DNA of 64,000 nucleotides, from positions 86,134 to 150,133 of the forward strand of contig NZ_GL877884.1 of the NCBI RefSeq assembly GCF_000194155.1, written 5' to 3'. The DNA is from Saccharopolyspora spinosa NRRL 18395 (GTDB lineage Bacteria; Actinomycetota; Actinomycetes; Mycobacteriales; Pseudonocardiaceae). Each line of letters opens with the position of its first letter. Within the stretch, counting starts at the first letter, position 1. The translations under genes were made by a program, and so were the position numbers. The notes beneath the pieces are model-generated. The model did not search any database, had not been told where the DNA came from, and saw only the letters and a list, made by a program, of their open reading frames with translations. Below, one piece after another: positions 27,145-35,742 of the stretch.

Positions 27145-28163
27145 ACTTCGTGGTCGGTCGCGCCGCCGGATGCCTCGGCGGTGCTGGGGATGCGGTATCG
27201 GCCGCTCGTGACGTGCAGGTGGCCTTCTTTGGCCAGGCGCTGGCAGGTCTTTTTGACGTTCTCGTGCGGCAAACGGGTCGCTTCAGCGATGGCTTTCGGG
27301 CCGAGACCGGGGTTTTCGCGCACGTAGCGCAGGATCGTGGCGCGGGTGTCGTTCAGGGTGTGGTCGCTGGCGGGGCCGTCGAGCAGCTGCCAACTTCCTG
27401 TCGTGGCTTGGAAGGACAGGGCGTATTCGGCTTCGTCGACGTCGCGGCCGGTGACGTTGAGAACGCCGTCGGCCTGGTTCCGGCCGCGCTTGAGGACCAG
27501 GACGGCGTCTGCGGCTCCGGCGATGCCGTTGGTGCCGGACACTTCGGCGAGGAAGTCCTCAGCGCCCATCTTGCGGACGTGGTGGACCAGGACCATCGCG
27601 ACGCCGTAGTGATCGGCGATGCGTTTCGCGCGGGACACGGCGGCGTAGTCGGCGTCGTAGGCGGACATGCCTGCGGGCGGGACGCCCCGGATCTTGGCGA
27701 ATACGTCGAGCACGACCATGCGTGCGTCCCGGTGGCGTTCCAGCCATCCGGCGATGGCCTGATCGCCCCCGGCGGGCAGTGCGGGGCTCTCGGTGGCCAG
27801 GGTGAGACCCGGTGGGGCGGGTTTGCCGCCGAGTAGCTTGCCCATGCGGGTCTGCAACCGGCGTGGGGTGTCTTCCAACGCGAGGTAGAGCACGGGGCCG
27901 GGCTGCACGTCGATCGACTCCAGCGCCTGGCCTCCGGCCGCGACGGACAGCGCCAGGCCGAGAGACATCCAGGACTTGCCGACCTTGGGCGGCCCGGCCA
28001 GGACGTTGACGCCTTCGGAGAAGATTCCGGGCACGGCCCACCGGGGTTCGGGGAACTCGGCGGCCATGAGCCTGTCGGCGGTCCAGGCGTTGGCGAAGGT
28101 GTCGGCGAGTTCGGGGCGCAGCGGGCGCACGTTGTCGGCCCCGGATGGTTGCGGGTTGTTCAC
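27108..28163 (-). CDS. RepA-like AAA ATPase/helicase with C-terminal winged helix
   Basis: A 351-residue protein. The P-loop is AGPPKVGKSW, the arginine-rich region EDTPRRLQTRM follows, and Walker B is VVLDVFAKIRG, as in RepA-type (AAA_25) hexameric helicases. The C-terminal ~70 residues (LGPKAIAEATRLPHENVKKT) form a winged helix that may bind the origin. The GTG start overlaps the primase stop (GTGA). Together with the primase it would replicate the excised circle. Confidence 0.82.
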   Translation of the reverse strand: MNNPQPSGADNVRPLRPELADTFANAWTADRLMAAEFPEPRWAVPGIFSEGVNVLAGPPKVGKSWMSLGLALSVAAGGQALESIDVQPGPVLYLALEDTPRRLQTRMGKLLGGKPAPPGLTLATESPALPAGGDQAIAGWLERHRDARMVVLDVFAKIRGVPPAGMSAYDADYAAVSRAKRIADHYGVAMVLVHHVRKMGAEDFLAEVSGTNGIAGAADAVLVLKRGRNQADGVLNVTGRDVDEAEYALSFQATTGSWQLLDGPASDHTLNDTRATILRYVRENPGLGPKAIAEATRLPHENVKKTCQRLAKEGHLHVTSGRYRIPSTAEASGGATDHEVSPTSPLSPNLF

Positions 28164-29104
28164 GCGGCGACCTTTCGGGGACGTGCGGCTCCGGCACGCA
28201 GGCCGGAGGCGATGGTCTTGTGTGCCTGGTTCCAGCTGTAGGCGCCGGCGGTGACGTGATCGTGGGCGACGTGCAACAGCAGCTCGGTGACGTCCTGCTC
28301 GCCGAGTTCGCCCCCGGCGACCAGCTGGCCGAGGGCGTTCGCGGCGCAGTACAGGGAGAAGTTCCGCTCTCCGCCCACGGCGGTGCGCACGCGCTCGGTT
28401 TCGGCGCAGATCGCAGCGTCGAGGTAGCGGGCCCGTCGCCCCTGGCCGGTGGTGATCGGGATCGGCTGCTGCGGTGGCAGCGGTGCGGGGGCGAGGCGTT
28501 CGCACAGCCAGGCGGGCAGCGGTAGCAGCGGCCGGTCGTGGGTGATGGTGTAGCGGCCGTCGCGACGGATCGAGCCGGGACCGACGACGTAGCCGCCGTG
28601 GGCGCGGGTGTCGATGCCCCACCCGAGGCCGTTGCCGCGCTCGCCTTGGGTGTTGCGCAGCTCGATGCCGTCCGGGGCGGTGAAGTACAGGTGCGTGCCG
28701 CCTGAGGGTGTGGTCACGGTGAAGGTCTCCAGCGGCGGTTGCTGCCCGGCCTCGGCACACAGCAGGAGGAAGACGTCCATGCCGTTGGCCGCGTCCTGCT
28801 CGGCCCAGTTCGGTGGGACGGGCTTGCCGGGCTTGGGCATGTCGAAGTCCAGGACGACGTTGCCTGCTCGGCCCGGGGGGATGCCGATGTTGTAGTCGTC
28901 GTGGTTCCAGCAGTCTCGGATCCGGTCGGGGTCGGTGGTGGCGCGGTGTTCGGGCTTGAGGTGGCCGTTGGCGCAGATTCCGGTGCCGGGGCACTCGGCG
29001 TGCCCGTGCAGGGCGGGGAAGCTGCCTCGTGGTTTGAGGGGGAACACCGGCCAGCCGCGCTGTGCGACGGCCAGAGCAGCGTTGAGAAGCGTGTACGACG
29101 GCAT
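28160..29104 (-). CDS. bifunctional primase/polymerase (prim-pol) replication protein
   Basis: A 314-residue prim-pol protein. The N-terminal domain has RGWPVFPLKPRGSFPALHGH, the metal-binding VVLDFDMPK and the TTPSGGTHLYFTAP motif. It corresponds to the RepPP type of initiator in AICEs. The C-terminal half (residues ~215-300) is helical and unassigned. It is translated from ATG just after the noncoding inverted-repeat region, which is a candidate origin. Confidence 0.85.
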   Translation of the reverse strand: MPSYTLLNAALAVAQRGWPVFPLKPRGSFPALHGHAECPGTGICANGHLKPEHRATTDPDRIRDCWNHDDYNIGIPPGRAGNVVLDFDMPKPGKPVPPNWAEQDAANGMDVFLLLCAEAGQQPPLETFTVTTPSGGTHLYFTAPDGIELRNTQGERGNGLGWGIDTRAHGGYVVGPGSIRRDGRYTITHDRPLLPLPAWLCERLAPAPLPPQQPIPITTGQGRRARYLDAAICAETERVRTAVGGERNFSLYCAANALGQLVAGGELGEQDVTELLLHVAHDHVTAGAYSWNQAHKTIASGLRAGAARPRKVAA

Positions 29105-29156
29105 CAGCGGAACCTCTTTTGGACACGAAGAGTCACAAGTTGGGAAGGGAATGGGG

Positions 29157-29213
29157 AGGGAACGGGACAGGGAATCCGGGGAGGGCGAGGGAAAATTCCC
29201 TGTCCCGTTCCCT
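29157..29213. promoter_or_regulatory. perfect 19-bp inverted repeat, candidate origin or transfer locus
   Basis: AGGGAACGGGACAGGGAAT (29,157-29,175) is inverted perfectly at 29,195-29,213 around a 19-base spacer. Further GGGAA/TTCCC motifs occur on both sides in this 210-bp gap between traB and the primase gene. Position between transfer and replication modules suits an oriV or a TraB-recognition (clt) site. Confidence 0.6.
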
Positions 29214-29314
29214 GTGCCCGTTCCCTCGGTTTGAGCTGCGGAAAGGTCCCGTGGAGGGAATGAGGGAATGGCGCGCGGCAGGCCGTGAGAACCCGGTTGT
29301 GGGCCGGTTTTCGG

Positions 29315-31552
29315 CTACTCGGCGTCGTTCCCTCCCTCGCGCTCGGCGAGGGCCTGGTGAACACGTTCCGCATACACCATGAGCACGCCTGCTTTGGTCA
29401 CCTGCGCGCCTTCGGCGTCGAGCTGGGCTTTGAGCTTGTCGGCGTTGAGCTGCTCGTAGGGCCGGTAGTTCGGGGCGAGCGTGCGCAGCCGGGCGACCAC
29501 GTCGGTGGCCTTGACCTTGCCATCGTCGGCGAGGACTTCGGCGACGTCGGCGAGCAGATCGCGCTGCTCGGTTTCCTTGACGCGGGTGCGAATGTGGTGG
29601 CGGGCCTGGCGGGCGCGTTCGGCGATGATCTCGGCGGCGTTGCCATCGATGAAGTGGGTACGGACGGTCTCGATGGTGTTGCTGGCGTCCTTGACCACCA
29701 GCACGCCCTTATCAAGGCCCTGCCGCAGCTCGTGCGGTGCGGCACCGCCGGCGTCCACGGCGGCATCACCCATTCCCATGCGGGACTGCGACTCGGTGGC
29801 CACCACCAGCGAGGCGCGGATGTGTGCGCCGTTGCGGGCCCGGATCGGGAGGTTCTCGTTGGTGGGGTCCTGGGTGCCCTGCCAGAACGTCACGTTCACC
29901 GCCCGCCCCTGGTTCTGGATCTTGCGGACCGCGTTGAAGAACCGGCTGTTGGCCTTCGCGCCGCCGTAGGGGATGCCCTGCTCGTCCTTGGCGGTGCACT
30001 CGTAGGCGACCTGCGCTTCATCGACGACCAGGACGATCGGGTGGAACCCGCTGTGAGGGTCGCGGGAGAGCTCCGAGGTGACGCCGTTGGGGTAGCGGTC
30101 GGCGTTGGCCTCGATCTCGGTGATCCGGCGGTTCATCTCCTCCCCCGCCCACTCGACCATGTCCGTCGCGTCGGCCACGTGCTCATCCGTCGGCCCGGCG
30201 ATGTAGGTGCTGACCAGCGGTTTGAGCATGTTGTAGTCGCCGACGCCCTTGAGGTCGGCCAGGTGGACCTCGACCGAGGGGTCCAGCAGCAGCCACAGCA
30301 GCAGCGACCGCAACGCCACCGTTTTGCCCTGGTTGGACAAGCCGGTGATCAGCAGGTGGCACTGCCAGAGCTTGAGCAGGAACGCGTCCCCGCGCAGCGT
30401 CACGCCCCACGGTGCGCGGCCGGAGAAGATGTCGGCGGCGTCGAACCCGTCGTTGACCAGCGGAGAAGGGCCGATCGGTTCGTCGAGCGCCCCGGAGTCG
30501 GCGACCCACAACCGCACCGTGCGCGCCGCCGGGGCCTTAGTGATGAACACCTCGTGCTCGTGACGGCCCAGCCCCTCGGCGACGGCCTGCCGCTTGGCAC
30601 GCACCTGCTCGGTCGTGACCGTGGTATCGCCGCTGGACGGCAGGGTGACGTCCACCTCGACCCCGCACCCGGCGAGCTTGATCGGCGAGAGCATCGCGGC
30701 CCGCTGGTGCTCGTCCATGCGGTCGATCGCGCGCCGCAGCGCGGGAATCCCCGAGCGCTGCAACGCCGAGACCACCACACTCGGCGTGATCTCCACCTCC
30801 GTGCTGCCGGTGCCTGGCGTGGCCAGGAACGCGGGCACGTCCTGCCTACGCCGACGGTGGTTGTAGCCCTTGATCAGCAGCCCGACCAGCAACGCGATCC
30901 CGGCCCAGGGCGCCCACGAGGCGGCCCACACGACGAAGTCGAAGCCGCCGACCAGGGCGTTGATCAGGGCCGACCACACGTCGGCGAAGCCCATTCCGCC
31001 GGGCGTTGCCCATGCCGCGATGGAAACGATCAGCGTGATGGCTGTGGTCAGCAGGCCGGTAGCCGCGATGAACTTCGGGGCCTGCATCATCAGCTGCCCG
31101 AACACCTTGATGCGTTCCAGGAACAGTCTGCGGGACTCGTTGCGCTGCGCCGAGAGCTGCGCGGCGACGCCGTGATCCCCGGCAGCCTGAGCAGCGGCGA
31201 TCCGGGCGTCGATATCGCGCCCAGTCCAGCGGCCGTAGCCGCTGGCGAGGGTGTCCCACGCCCCGCCACCCACGTAGTACAGGTGGCGGCCGGTGAACTT
31301 GACGGCCTGCGCCCCGGCTGGCAGCGCCACCTCGGCGGCCCGCTTGGCCTTACCGGCCAGTGCCGGCGGAATCACCGGCCCGCGCTTGATACGGGCCAGC
31401 GCGCGGCTGGTCGTGTCGGGCACGAGTTCGCCCTCGATGGGCTCGTCGTTTGCCGGGTCGTCGCCGAGACGTTCGGCTGTGGCCCGCACCGGCAACGGGA
31501 TCACCTCAGCCTCGTGGTTGGTGTCGTCGTGGTCGTGGACGGCGGTCATCAC
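29315..31552 (-). CDS. traB: TraB, FtsK/SpoIIIE-type DNA translocase
   Basis: A 745-residue conjugation protein. Three membrane segments lie at about 165-255 (LLTTAITLIVSIAAWA, LVGGFDFVVWAASW, AGIALLVGLLI). The motor has Walker A TGLSNQGKTVALRS and Walker B IVLVVDEAQ. The last 80 residues form a winged helix that in TraB proteins reads 8-bp clt repeats. Its ATG overlaps the stop of the preceding gene. It moves double-stranded DNA between mycelial cells. Confidence 0.9.
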   Translation of the reverse strand: MMTAVHDHDDTNHEAEVIPLPVRATAERLGDDPANDEPIEGELVPDTTSRALARIKRGPVIPPALAGKAKRAAEVALPAGAQAVKFTGRHLYYVGGGAWDTLASGYGRWTGRDIDARIAAAQAAGDHGVAAQLSAQRNESRRLFLERIKVFGQLMMQAPKFIAATGLLTTAITLIVSIAAWATPGGMGFADVWSALINALVGGFDFVVWAASWAPWAGIALLVGLLIKGYNHRRRRQDVPAFLATPGTGSTEVEITPSVVVSALQRSGIPALRRAIDRMDEHQRAAMLSPIKLAGCGVEVDVTLPSSGDTTVTTEQVRAKRQAVAEGLGRHEHEVFITKAPAARTVRLWVADSGALDEPIGPSPLVNDGFDAADIFSGRAPWGVTLRGDAFLLKLWQCHLLITGLSNQGKTVALRSLLLWLLLDPSVEVHLADLKGVGDYNMLKPLVSTYIAGPTDEHVADATDMVEWAGEEMNRRITEIEANADRYPNGVTSELSRDPHSGFHPIVLVVDEAQVAYECTAKDEQGIPYGGAKANSRFFNAVRKIQNQGRAVNVTFWQGTQDPTNENLPIRARNGAHIRASLVVATESQSRMGMGDAAVDAGGAAPHELRQGLDKGVLVVKDASNTIETVRTHFIDGNAAEIIAERARQARHHIRTRVKETEQRDLLADVAEVLADDGKVKATDVVARLRTLAPNYRPYEQLNADKLKAQLDAEGAQVTKAGVLMVYAERVHQALAEREGGNDAE

Positions 31553-32649
31553 GCGGCCTCGCTTTCGGTGTCGACCGGGTGCATGTCGGAGAGGGCGTCG
31601 CGGACCTCTTGGGCGGTCTCCATCGCACCGCCGAAACGGCGGCGGAGGGCGTTCGCTGAGGGCCTTTCGGGAAGCTCCCCGGCCTCGATCGCCGCAAGCG
31701 CCTGATCGAGCAGGGAGGCGGCGCGGTCGGATAGTTTCTGCTGTTCGATCGGGGTAGAAACCTCCGCCGCAGGCTGCTCGGTGGGGACGTCCAGCGGGGG
31801 CAGGGTGGTGCGGAGGATGACGCCGTTGACGATCACGAACTCGCCGTTTTCGGCGGCCTTACGATCGGTGGCCAGCTGCCGCTTGACGATCACCTTGGCC
31901 AGCTTCCGGTCCCGCTTGGAGGCGGCCGGGCCGACTCCGTGGCGGTCAATCCAGGCGGCTTCCCACGCGGTCGGGTGGTCGACCCCGGCGCGGTTCGCGA
32001 TCCGGGCTGCGGCGAGGGACATGCGGGGGAACAGCAGCCAGCGGGCGAACCGTTGGGACACTTCCCGCGCGCTGGTCCCGGCGGCTTCGGCGGCGTCGAG
32101 GCTCTGCCGGATGTGGTGCAGCAGCACGCCCAGCAGCGACAGGGTTCCCAGCGCGAGCCCGGCGGCGATGCCGTAGTCGGCGGTGCCGTGCGCGGCGTTG
32201 ATCGTGGCGGCGATACCGGCCAGGACCCACATCCACCGCGGTAGCGACCCCACCGGAGCGCCTCGGCTGGCGCGGCGGTGCGCCTCGAACGCGCACACCC
32301 ACGCCCCGGCCTCGATCGCCAGCGGGAACAACCACGACATTCCCGCAGACACGTGCAGGACCTTCACAGCGAACGTCGCTTGGGCGTCCCAGGCCAGCAG
32401 CAGCGGCGCGACGATCAGCGCCGCCCACAACCCCGACAGGGCCGTGTCCGGGGCCGCCTTGCGCCACCGCGCCCACCGTTCCCGGCGCTCCTGCCGCCGC
32501 TCCTTCCGCTCCTGGCGGGCGGTCTCGGCCTGGTGGTCCTCGCGGTCCTGGCGGGTCTGCTCCCGCAGCGACTCGGTCTGGGCGTTCGTCTTGGCTGCTT
32601 CGGCCTTGGCGATGGTCCGCGCCGCGCGCGGGTCGTAGATCGTTGTCAT
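31549..32649 (-). CDS. DUF2637-type membrane protein (Spd-like)
   Basis: A 366-residue protein starting MTTIYDPRAARTIAKAEAAK. A charged N-terminal coiled-coil (RQDREDHQAETARQERKERR) precedes about four membrane segments (LSGLWAALIVAPLLLAW to LALGTLSLLGVLLHHI), followed by a cytosolic C-terminus. This is the DUF2637 pattern seen in actinomycete plasmid transfer operons, where such proteins may spread plasmid DNA inside the mycelium. The longer upstream open frame is not coding. Confidence 0.75.
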   Translation of the reverse strand: MTTIYDPRAARTIAKAEAAKTNAQTESLREQTRQDREDHQAETARQERKERRQERRERWARWRKAAPDTALSGLWAALIVAPLLLAWDAQATFAVKVLHVSAGMSWLFPLAIEAGAWVCAFEAHRRASRGAPVGSLPRWMWVLAGIAATINAAHGTADYGIAAGLALGTLSLLGVLLHHIRQSLDAAEAAGTSAREVSQRFARWLLFPRMSLAAARIANRAGVDHPTAWEAAWIDRHGVGPAASKRDRKLAKVIVKRQLATDRKAAENGEFVIVNGVILRTTLPPLDVPTEQPAAEVSTPIEQQKLSDRAASLLDQALAAIEAGELPERPSANALRRRFGGAMETAQEVRDALSDMHPVDTESEAA

Positions 32650-32915
32650 CGCGGCGTCACCTCCAGCGGTCGCGGCAAGCGAGGAGCAGGAACAGTTCCG
32701 CCAGCGGCATCCGCCGCGACGATCGTCAGGAAGCCCAGCACGACCAGCGGGAACACCACGACCAGCACGGCGGTACGCACCGCACCCGACACCAGCGCCG
32801 CCACCAGCAGACCCACCGTCGGCAGTCCGGCGGTGAACAGACCGAGGAACAGGAAGCGGACACCGAGGATCAGCAGCCCCAGCGTGATCACCAGGGCTTC
32901 CACCAGGCGCGTCAT
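32646..32915 (-). CDS. small membrane protein of the transfer operon
   Basis: An 89-residue protein starting MTRLVEALVITLGLLILGVR, with three closely packed hydrophobic segments and a short basic tail. Start and stop overlap the neighbouring genes by 4 bp (ATGA), which fixes both ends. It resembles Spd-type spread proteins by size and position only. Confidence 0.65.
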   Translation of the reverse strand: MTRLVEALVITLGLLILGVRFLFLGLFTAGLPTVGLLVAALVSGAVRTAVLVVVFPLVVLGFLTIVAADAAGGTVPAPRLPRPLEVTPR

Positions 32916-33364
32916 CACAGCGCACCTCCCCGCAGCGTGCCGGAGGTGGCCAACCGGGTCGCCAGGACCTCGACGCGGTCCCACTGCGCGACCACCAGCC
33001 GTCGCGCGAGACCACGGGCCTGGCGTTGGGAGAGCTCGATTCCCTTGCCGCTGCGGCGGAAGTTCGCCTCATCACCGTGCGAAACCGTCTTGCCCCGGTG
33101 CCCGGTGAGGCTGCGCCAGTACGTCTCGGCCTCCGGCCCGGCCATGCACGCCACCAGGTAGCCGGGCAGCTGCTCATCCGGCAACCAGGACTCGTCGATG
33201 TCGGTGCAGCCCCGGATGTTGCCGAACAGCCAAGTCCGCCAGATCCGCACCCGGCGCACCGACAAACCCGTCTGCTGGTGGGCGATAGCGTGCCCGATCT
33301 CATGCACCGCCGTGGCGGCCCACTCCGGCTCGAACGCATCAAGCCCGGACAGTGGCTTTACCAT
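32915..33364 (-). CDS. HExxH metallopeptidase-like protein (M41-like)
   Basis: A 149-residue protein. The ATG at 33,364 is preceded by GAGGAGAAG. The zincin motif HEIGHAIAHQQTG lies near residue 21, and a possible third ligand region is CMAGPEAETYW. This resembles the peptidase half of FtsH (M41) without the ATPase. A larger paralogue with HEAAH is encoded 1 kb upstream in the same operon. The substrate is unknown; pre-processing of the transfer complex is only a guess. Confidence 0.6.
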   Translation of the reverse strand: MVKPLSGLDAFEPEWAATAVHEIGHAIAHQQTGLSVRRVRIWRTWLFGNIRGCTDIDESWLPDEQLPGYLVACMAGPEAETYWRSLTGHRGKTVSHGDEANFRRSGKGIELSQRQARGLARRLVVAQWDRVEVLATRLATSGTLRGGAL

Positions 33365-33453
33365 CAGACTTCTCCTCATTCAGTAGTGAGTGGATCGGGG
33401 AGCCCGGCCCAGCAGGCAGTTCTTGGCGGGAATGCTGCTGGGCCGGGGCGGGG

Positions 33454-33606
33454 TTATTCCTTGCCGCTGCCCTGGCAGTCCGGGCAGGTCACCGACTTGT
33501 TCTGCTCACCGCTGAATCCGCCGGTCCACAGCACGCACGCTCCGTCGCACGCCTTGCAGACACCAGGCGGAACCTGGTCGAAATCACGATTCGAGTTCTT
33601 TCCCAC
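33454..33606 (-). CDS. small zinc-ribbon protein
   Basis: A 50-residue protein starting at GTG after GGAGAAACGCC. It has two knuckles, CKAC (residues 17-20) and CPDC (41-44), followed by QGSGKE, as in DnaJ-type zinc ribbons. It is too short for usual gene calling but has its own ribosome-binding site and lies in the operon between two larger genes. Confidence 0.65.
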   Translation of the reverse strand: MGKNSNRDFDQVPPGVCKACDGACVLWTGGFSGEQNKSVTCPDCQGSGKE

Positions 33607-33732
33607 GGCGTTTCTCCTTGTCAGTACTGGCTGCGCCCGGGGCGCGGGTCAGGGCCGGGCGGTGTGGTTGAGCGCCCGCAGGATCTCGGCAGCCGGGCCG
33701 GTGGTGACCTTGTTGCCGTCCTGGTCGATCGG

Positions 33733-34389
33733 CTAGAGCCGCTGGCCGTATTGCTCGATCTCGGAGACCGCGCCCGAGACGAGCTGGTGTAGCTCGGTGA
33801 TCCGCTGCCCGACCTCGGACAGCTCGCTGAACACCTCGATGGCCTGCTGGACCTCGGGCTGGTGGCTACCGCCCAGCGCGTCGTGCAGCTGCCCGGCGAC
33901 CTCGGTCGCCCACTGCTGGACCTGCGCCAACGCCCCCTGGATCTGCTCGCTCTTGCTGCTGGTGTTGGAGATCGCGGCGATGATTTCCTCGATACCGGCC
34001 ATGCTGGTTCCTCCCGTGTTCGTGGTGGTCGCGGGCGCGGCCGCCGGAGTGGTGTCGTGGTGGGTGGAACCGGCCGGCGGGACCGGGTCACGCTTGACCG
34101 GCAACGGCTTGCCAGTGACCTGTGAACGCCACGCGCTGGTGTCGCCCTGAATGCCCCGGACCCGCATTTCCAGGTAGTCCCCGGACGGCATGTCATTGCC
34201 GGGCGGTGGCGGAGCGTCGATCTCGTCCCGGTAGGCGCCGCACTCGCAGTGCCAGCGCACCGTCATGCCCGTGATCTGCTCGCCGTAGTGCGGCTTATGT
34301 CCCGGGCAGGTCAGCTCCTCACGCCGCCGACCCCCCTTTGACGAGTCCCCGACCAGGTACTCCTGCTGCTGCTTCTTTAGGAACCACAT
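33733..34389 (-). CDS. transfer-operon protein with shared C-terminal helical domain
   Basis: A 218-residue protein. The N-terminus has a zinc-knuckle-like part (CPGHK ... HCECGAYRDE). Residues ~130-218 (MAGIEEIIAAISN onward) are ~80% identical to the end of the next gene upstream. The joint NTGGTSM is encoded by a sequence holding GGGAGGAACCAGC before ATG, so the domain can also be made alone from 34,002 (89 residues). It ends with TAG, after which the frame stays open for 27 more codon-like residues. Function unknown. Confidence 0.6.
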   Translation of the reverse strand: MWFLKKQQQEYLVGDSSKGGRRREELTCPGHKPHYGEQITGMTVRWHCECGAYRDEIDAPPPPGNDMPSGDYLEMRVRGIQGDTSAWRSQVTGKPLPVKRDPVPPAGSTHHDTTPAAAPATTTNTGGTSMAGIEEIIAAISNTSSKSEQIQGALAQVQQWATEVAGQLHDALGGSHQPEVQQAIEVFSELSEVGQRITELHQLVSGAVSEIEQYGQRL

Positions 34390-34399
34390 TCCTGCCCCC

Positions 34400-35479
34400 T
34401 TACAGCCGCTGGCCGTACTGCTCGATCTCGGCGACCGCGCCCGAGACGAGCTGGTGCAGCTCGGTGATCCGCTGCCCGGTCAGCTCCTGGAACAGGCCGA
34501 TGACCTGCTGAACTTCGTGCTGCCCGGACTCACCAAGCGCCATGTGCAGCTGCCCGGCGATCTCTCCGGCCCACTGCTGGACCTGCGCCAACGCGCCCTG
34601 GATTTGCTCGCTCTTGCTGGTGGTGTTGGAGATCGCGGCGATGATTTCCTCGATACCGGCCATGCTGGTTCCTCCCGTGTTCGTGGTGTGCTGGCTTGGG
34701 TTGGGGGTGTGATGGGTGCTGTCGGTCGCCGATTCGTTCCTCGGTGCCCGTTTCGGTGTGCGGCCCGGGTGGCCGGCGGTGTGCATGACGTCGCGGACCT
34801 GGTCGCGGCTCATCGGCCCGTTGACGAGCACAGCGCGGGCCACGGCGGTGATCTGGCCCCAGTGCTCAGTGATCACGCCGTCGGCGAGACTGCGGGCTTC
34901 CTTACGCACTGCGGCGATGGGGAAACGTCCGTCAACGCTTTGTTCCAGCTCGATGGCGTCCCCTGCCCCGCCGTAGGCAACGTCGAGGCGGTTCGGGTGG
35001 GTGTCCTGGCCACGGTCGGCAAACCACCGGTTGTTGGCCTGCACGCCCGCGACGCACATTGCGGCGTAGTCGCCCAGCGTCGCCGCCCGAAGAGTGCCGA
35101 TATCCCAGCGAACCGCGCCGTTGGAACGGGATTCCTGTCCGGCGATGACGGTGTGTTCGATATCGGCGGTGATGCGTTGCATGCGCATCCCGAGGTGCTC
35201 GCCGACGACGGCGTGTGCCGCCTCGTGCACTGCGGTGTACTCGCGTCGGTCGGTGTCGGTCAGGAACGGCAGAGGCTCCCGAAGAGCCAGGTTGGGGGTG
35301 CCCAGCTCCCGTGTGAGTGCCTTGATGTAGTCGACACAGCGATCGCACCGGCTGAAATCCCGCTGCAGCAGGGGAAGGAAACGCGTTACCCAGCCCTCAC
35401 GCATGATGTCGGACTGACAGTTAGGGCAGATCACCTCGTGATACCGCACCCGCGCCGTCTCTTGCTGGGCGTCCGTCAC
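34400..35479 (-). CDS. HExxH (M41-like) protein with zinc ribbon and shared C-terminal domain
   Basis: A 359-residue protein starting at a GTG that overlaps the upstream stop. Order: zinc ribbon CPNC ... CDRC (residues ~20-50), zincin motif AVHEAAHAVVGEHLG (~85), a helical peptidase-like part with HWGQITAVARAVL, a linker, then the MAGIEEIIAAISN domain shared with the next gene. That domain again has an internal ribosome-binding site and ATG at 34,663 (87 residues if made alone). Likely a membrane-free metalloprotease; target unknown. Confidence 0.6.
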   Translation of the reverse strand: MTDAQQETARVRYHEVICPNCQSDIMREGWVTRFLPLLQRDFSRCDRCVDYIKALTRELGTPNLALREPLPFLTDTDRREYTAVHEAAHAVVGEHLGMRMQRITADIEHTVIAGQESRSNGAVRWDIGTLRAATLGDYAAMCVAGVQANNRWFADRGQDTHPNRLDVAYGGAGDAIELEQSVDGRFPIAAVRKEARSLADGVITEHWGQITAVARAVLVNGPMSRDQVRDVMHTAGHPGRTPKRAPRNESATDSTHHTPNPSQHTTNTGGTSMAGIEEIIAAISNTTSKSEQIQGALAQVQQWAGEIAGQLHMALGESGQHEVQQVIGLFQELTGQRITELHQLVSGAVAEIEQYGQRL

Positions 35480-35742
35480 GCCGTACCCCTGGCGTGACGA
35501 GCCTCGATCTTCTTGGCCTCGCACAGCAGCTCGTCCGCAGCGGCAAGCACCGCGTACGCCAGCGGCATCGACTGCCCGGCCAACTGCCCGATCAACTTCT
35601 TGTAGAGGCGCGCCAGGTTCCGGCGAGCAGCTATCGCCCGCGCCGGGTCCGAAATCGACACCCGCATGAACTCGGCGTATGCGCGCTCAAGGTCTCCAGT
35701 GAGCAGGTCCTTCGACACGGAGATCTTCTTCGAGACAGCCAT
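35476..35742 (-). CDS. small helical protein of the transfer operon
   Basis: An 88-residue, mostly helical protein starting MAVSKKISVSKDLLTGDLER. Its start overlaps the stop of the upstream gene and its stop overlaps the GTG of the HExxH gene. No motif is recognised. Confidence 0.6.
   Translation of the reverse strand: MAVSKKISVSKDLLTGDLERAYAEFMRVSISDPARAIAARRNLARLYKKLIGQLAGQSMPLAYAVLAAADELLCEAKKIEARHARGTA

Noticed and set aside
29285..31705. 806-codon forward open frame opposite traB
   Set aside because: Longer than traB itself but has no recognisable motif, while the reverse strand has Walker motifs and membrane segments.
31549..33342. 597-codon version of the DUF2637 gene
   Set aside because: The first 230 codons overlap two real genes in another frame; the ATG at 32,649 starts the coding pattern and overlaps the previous stop.
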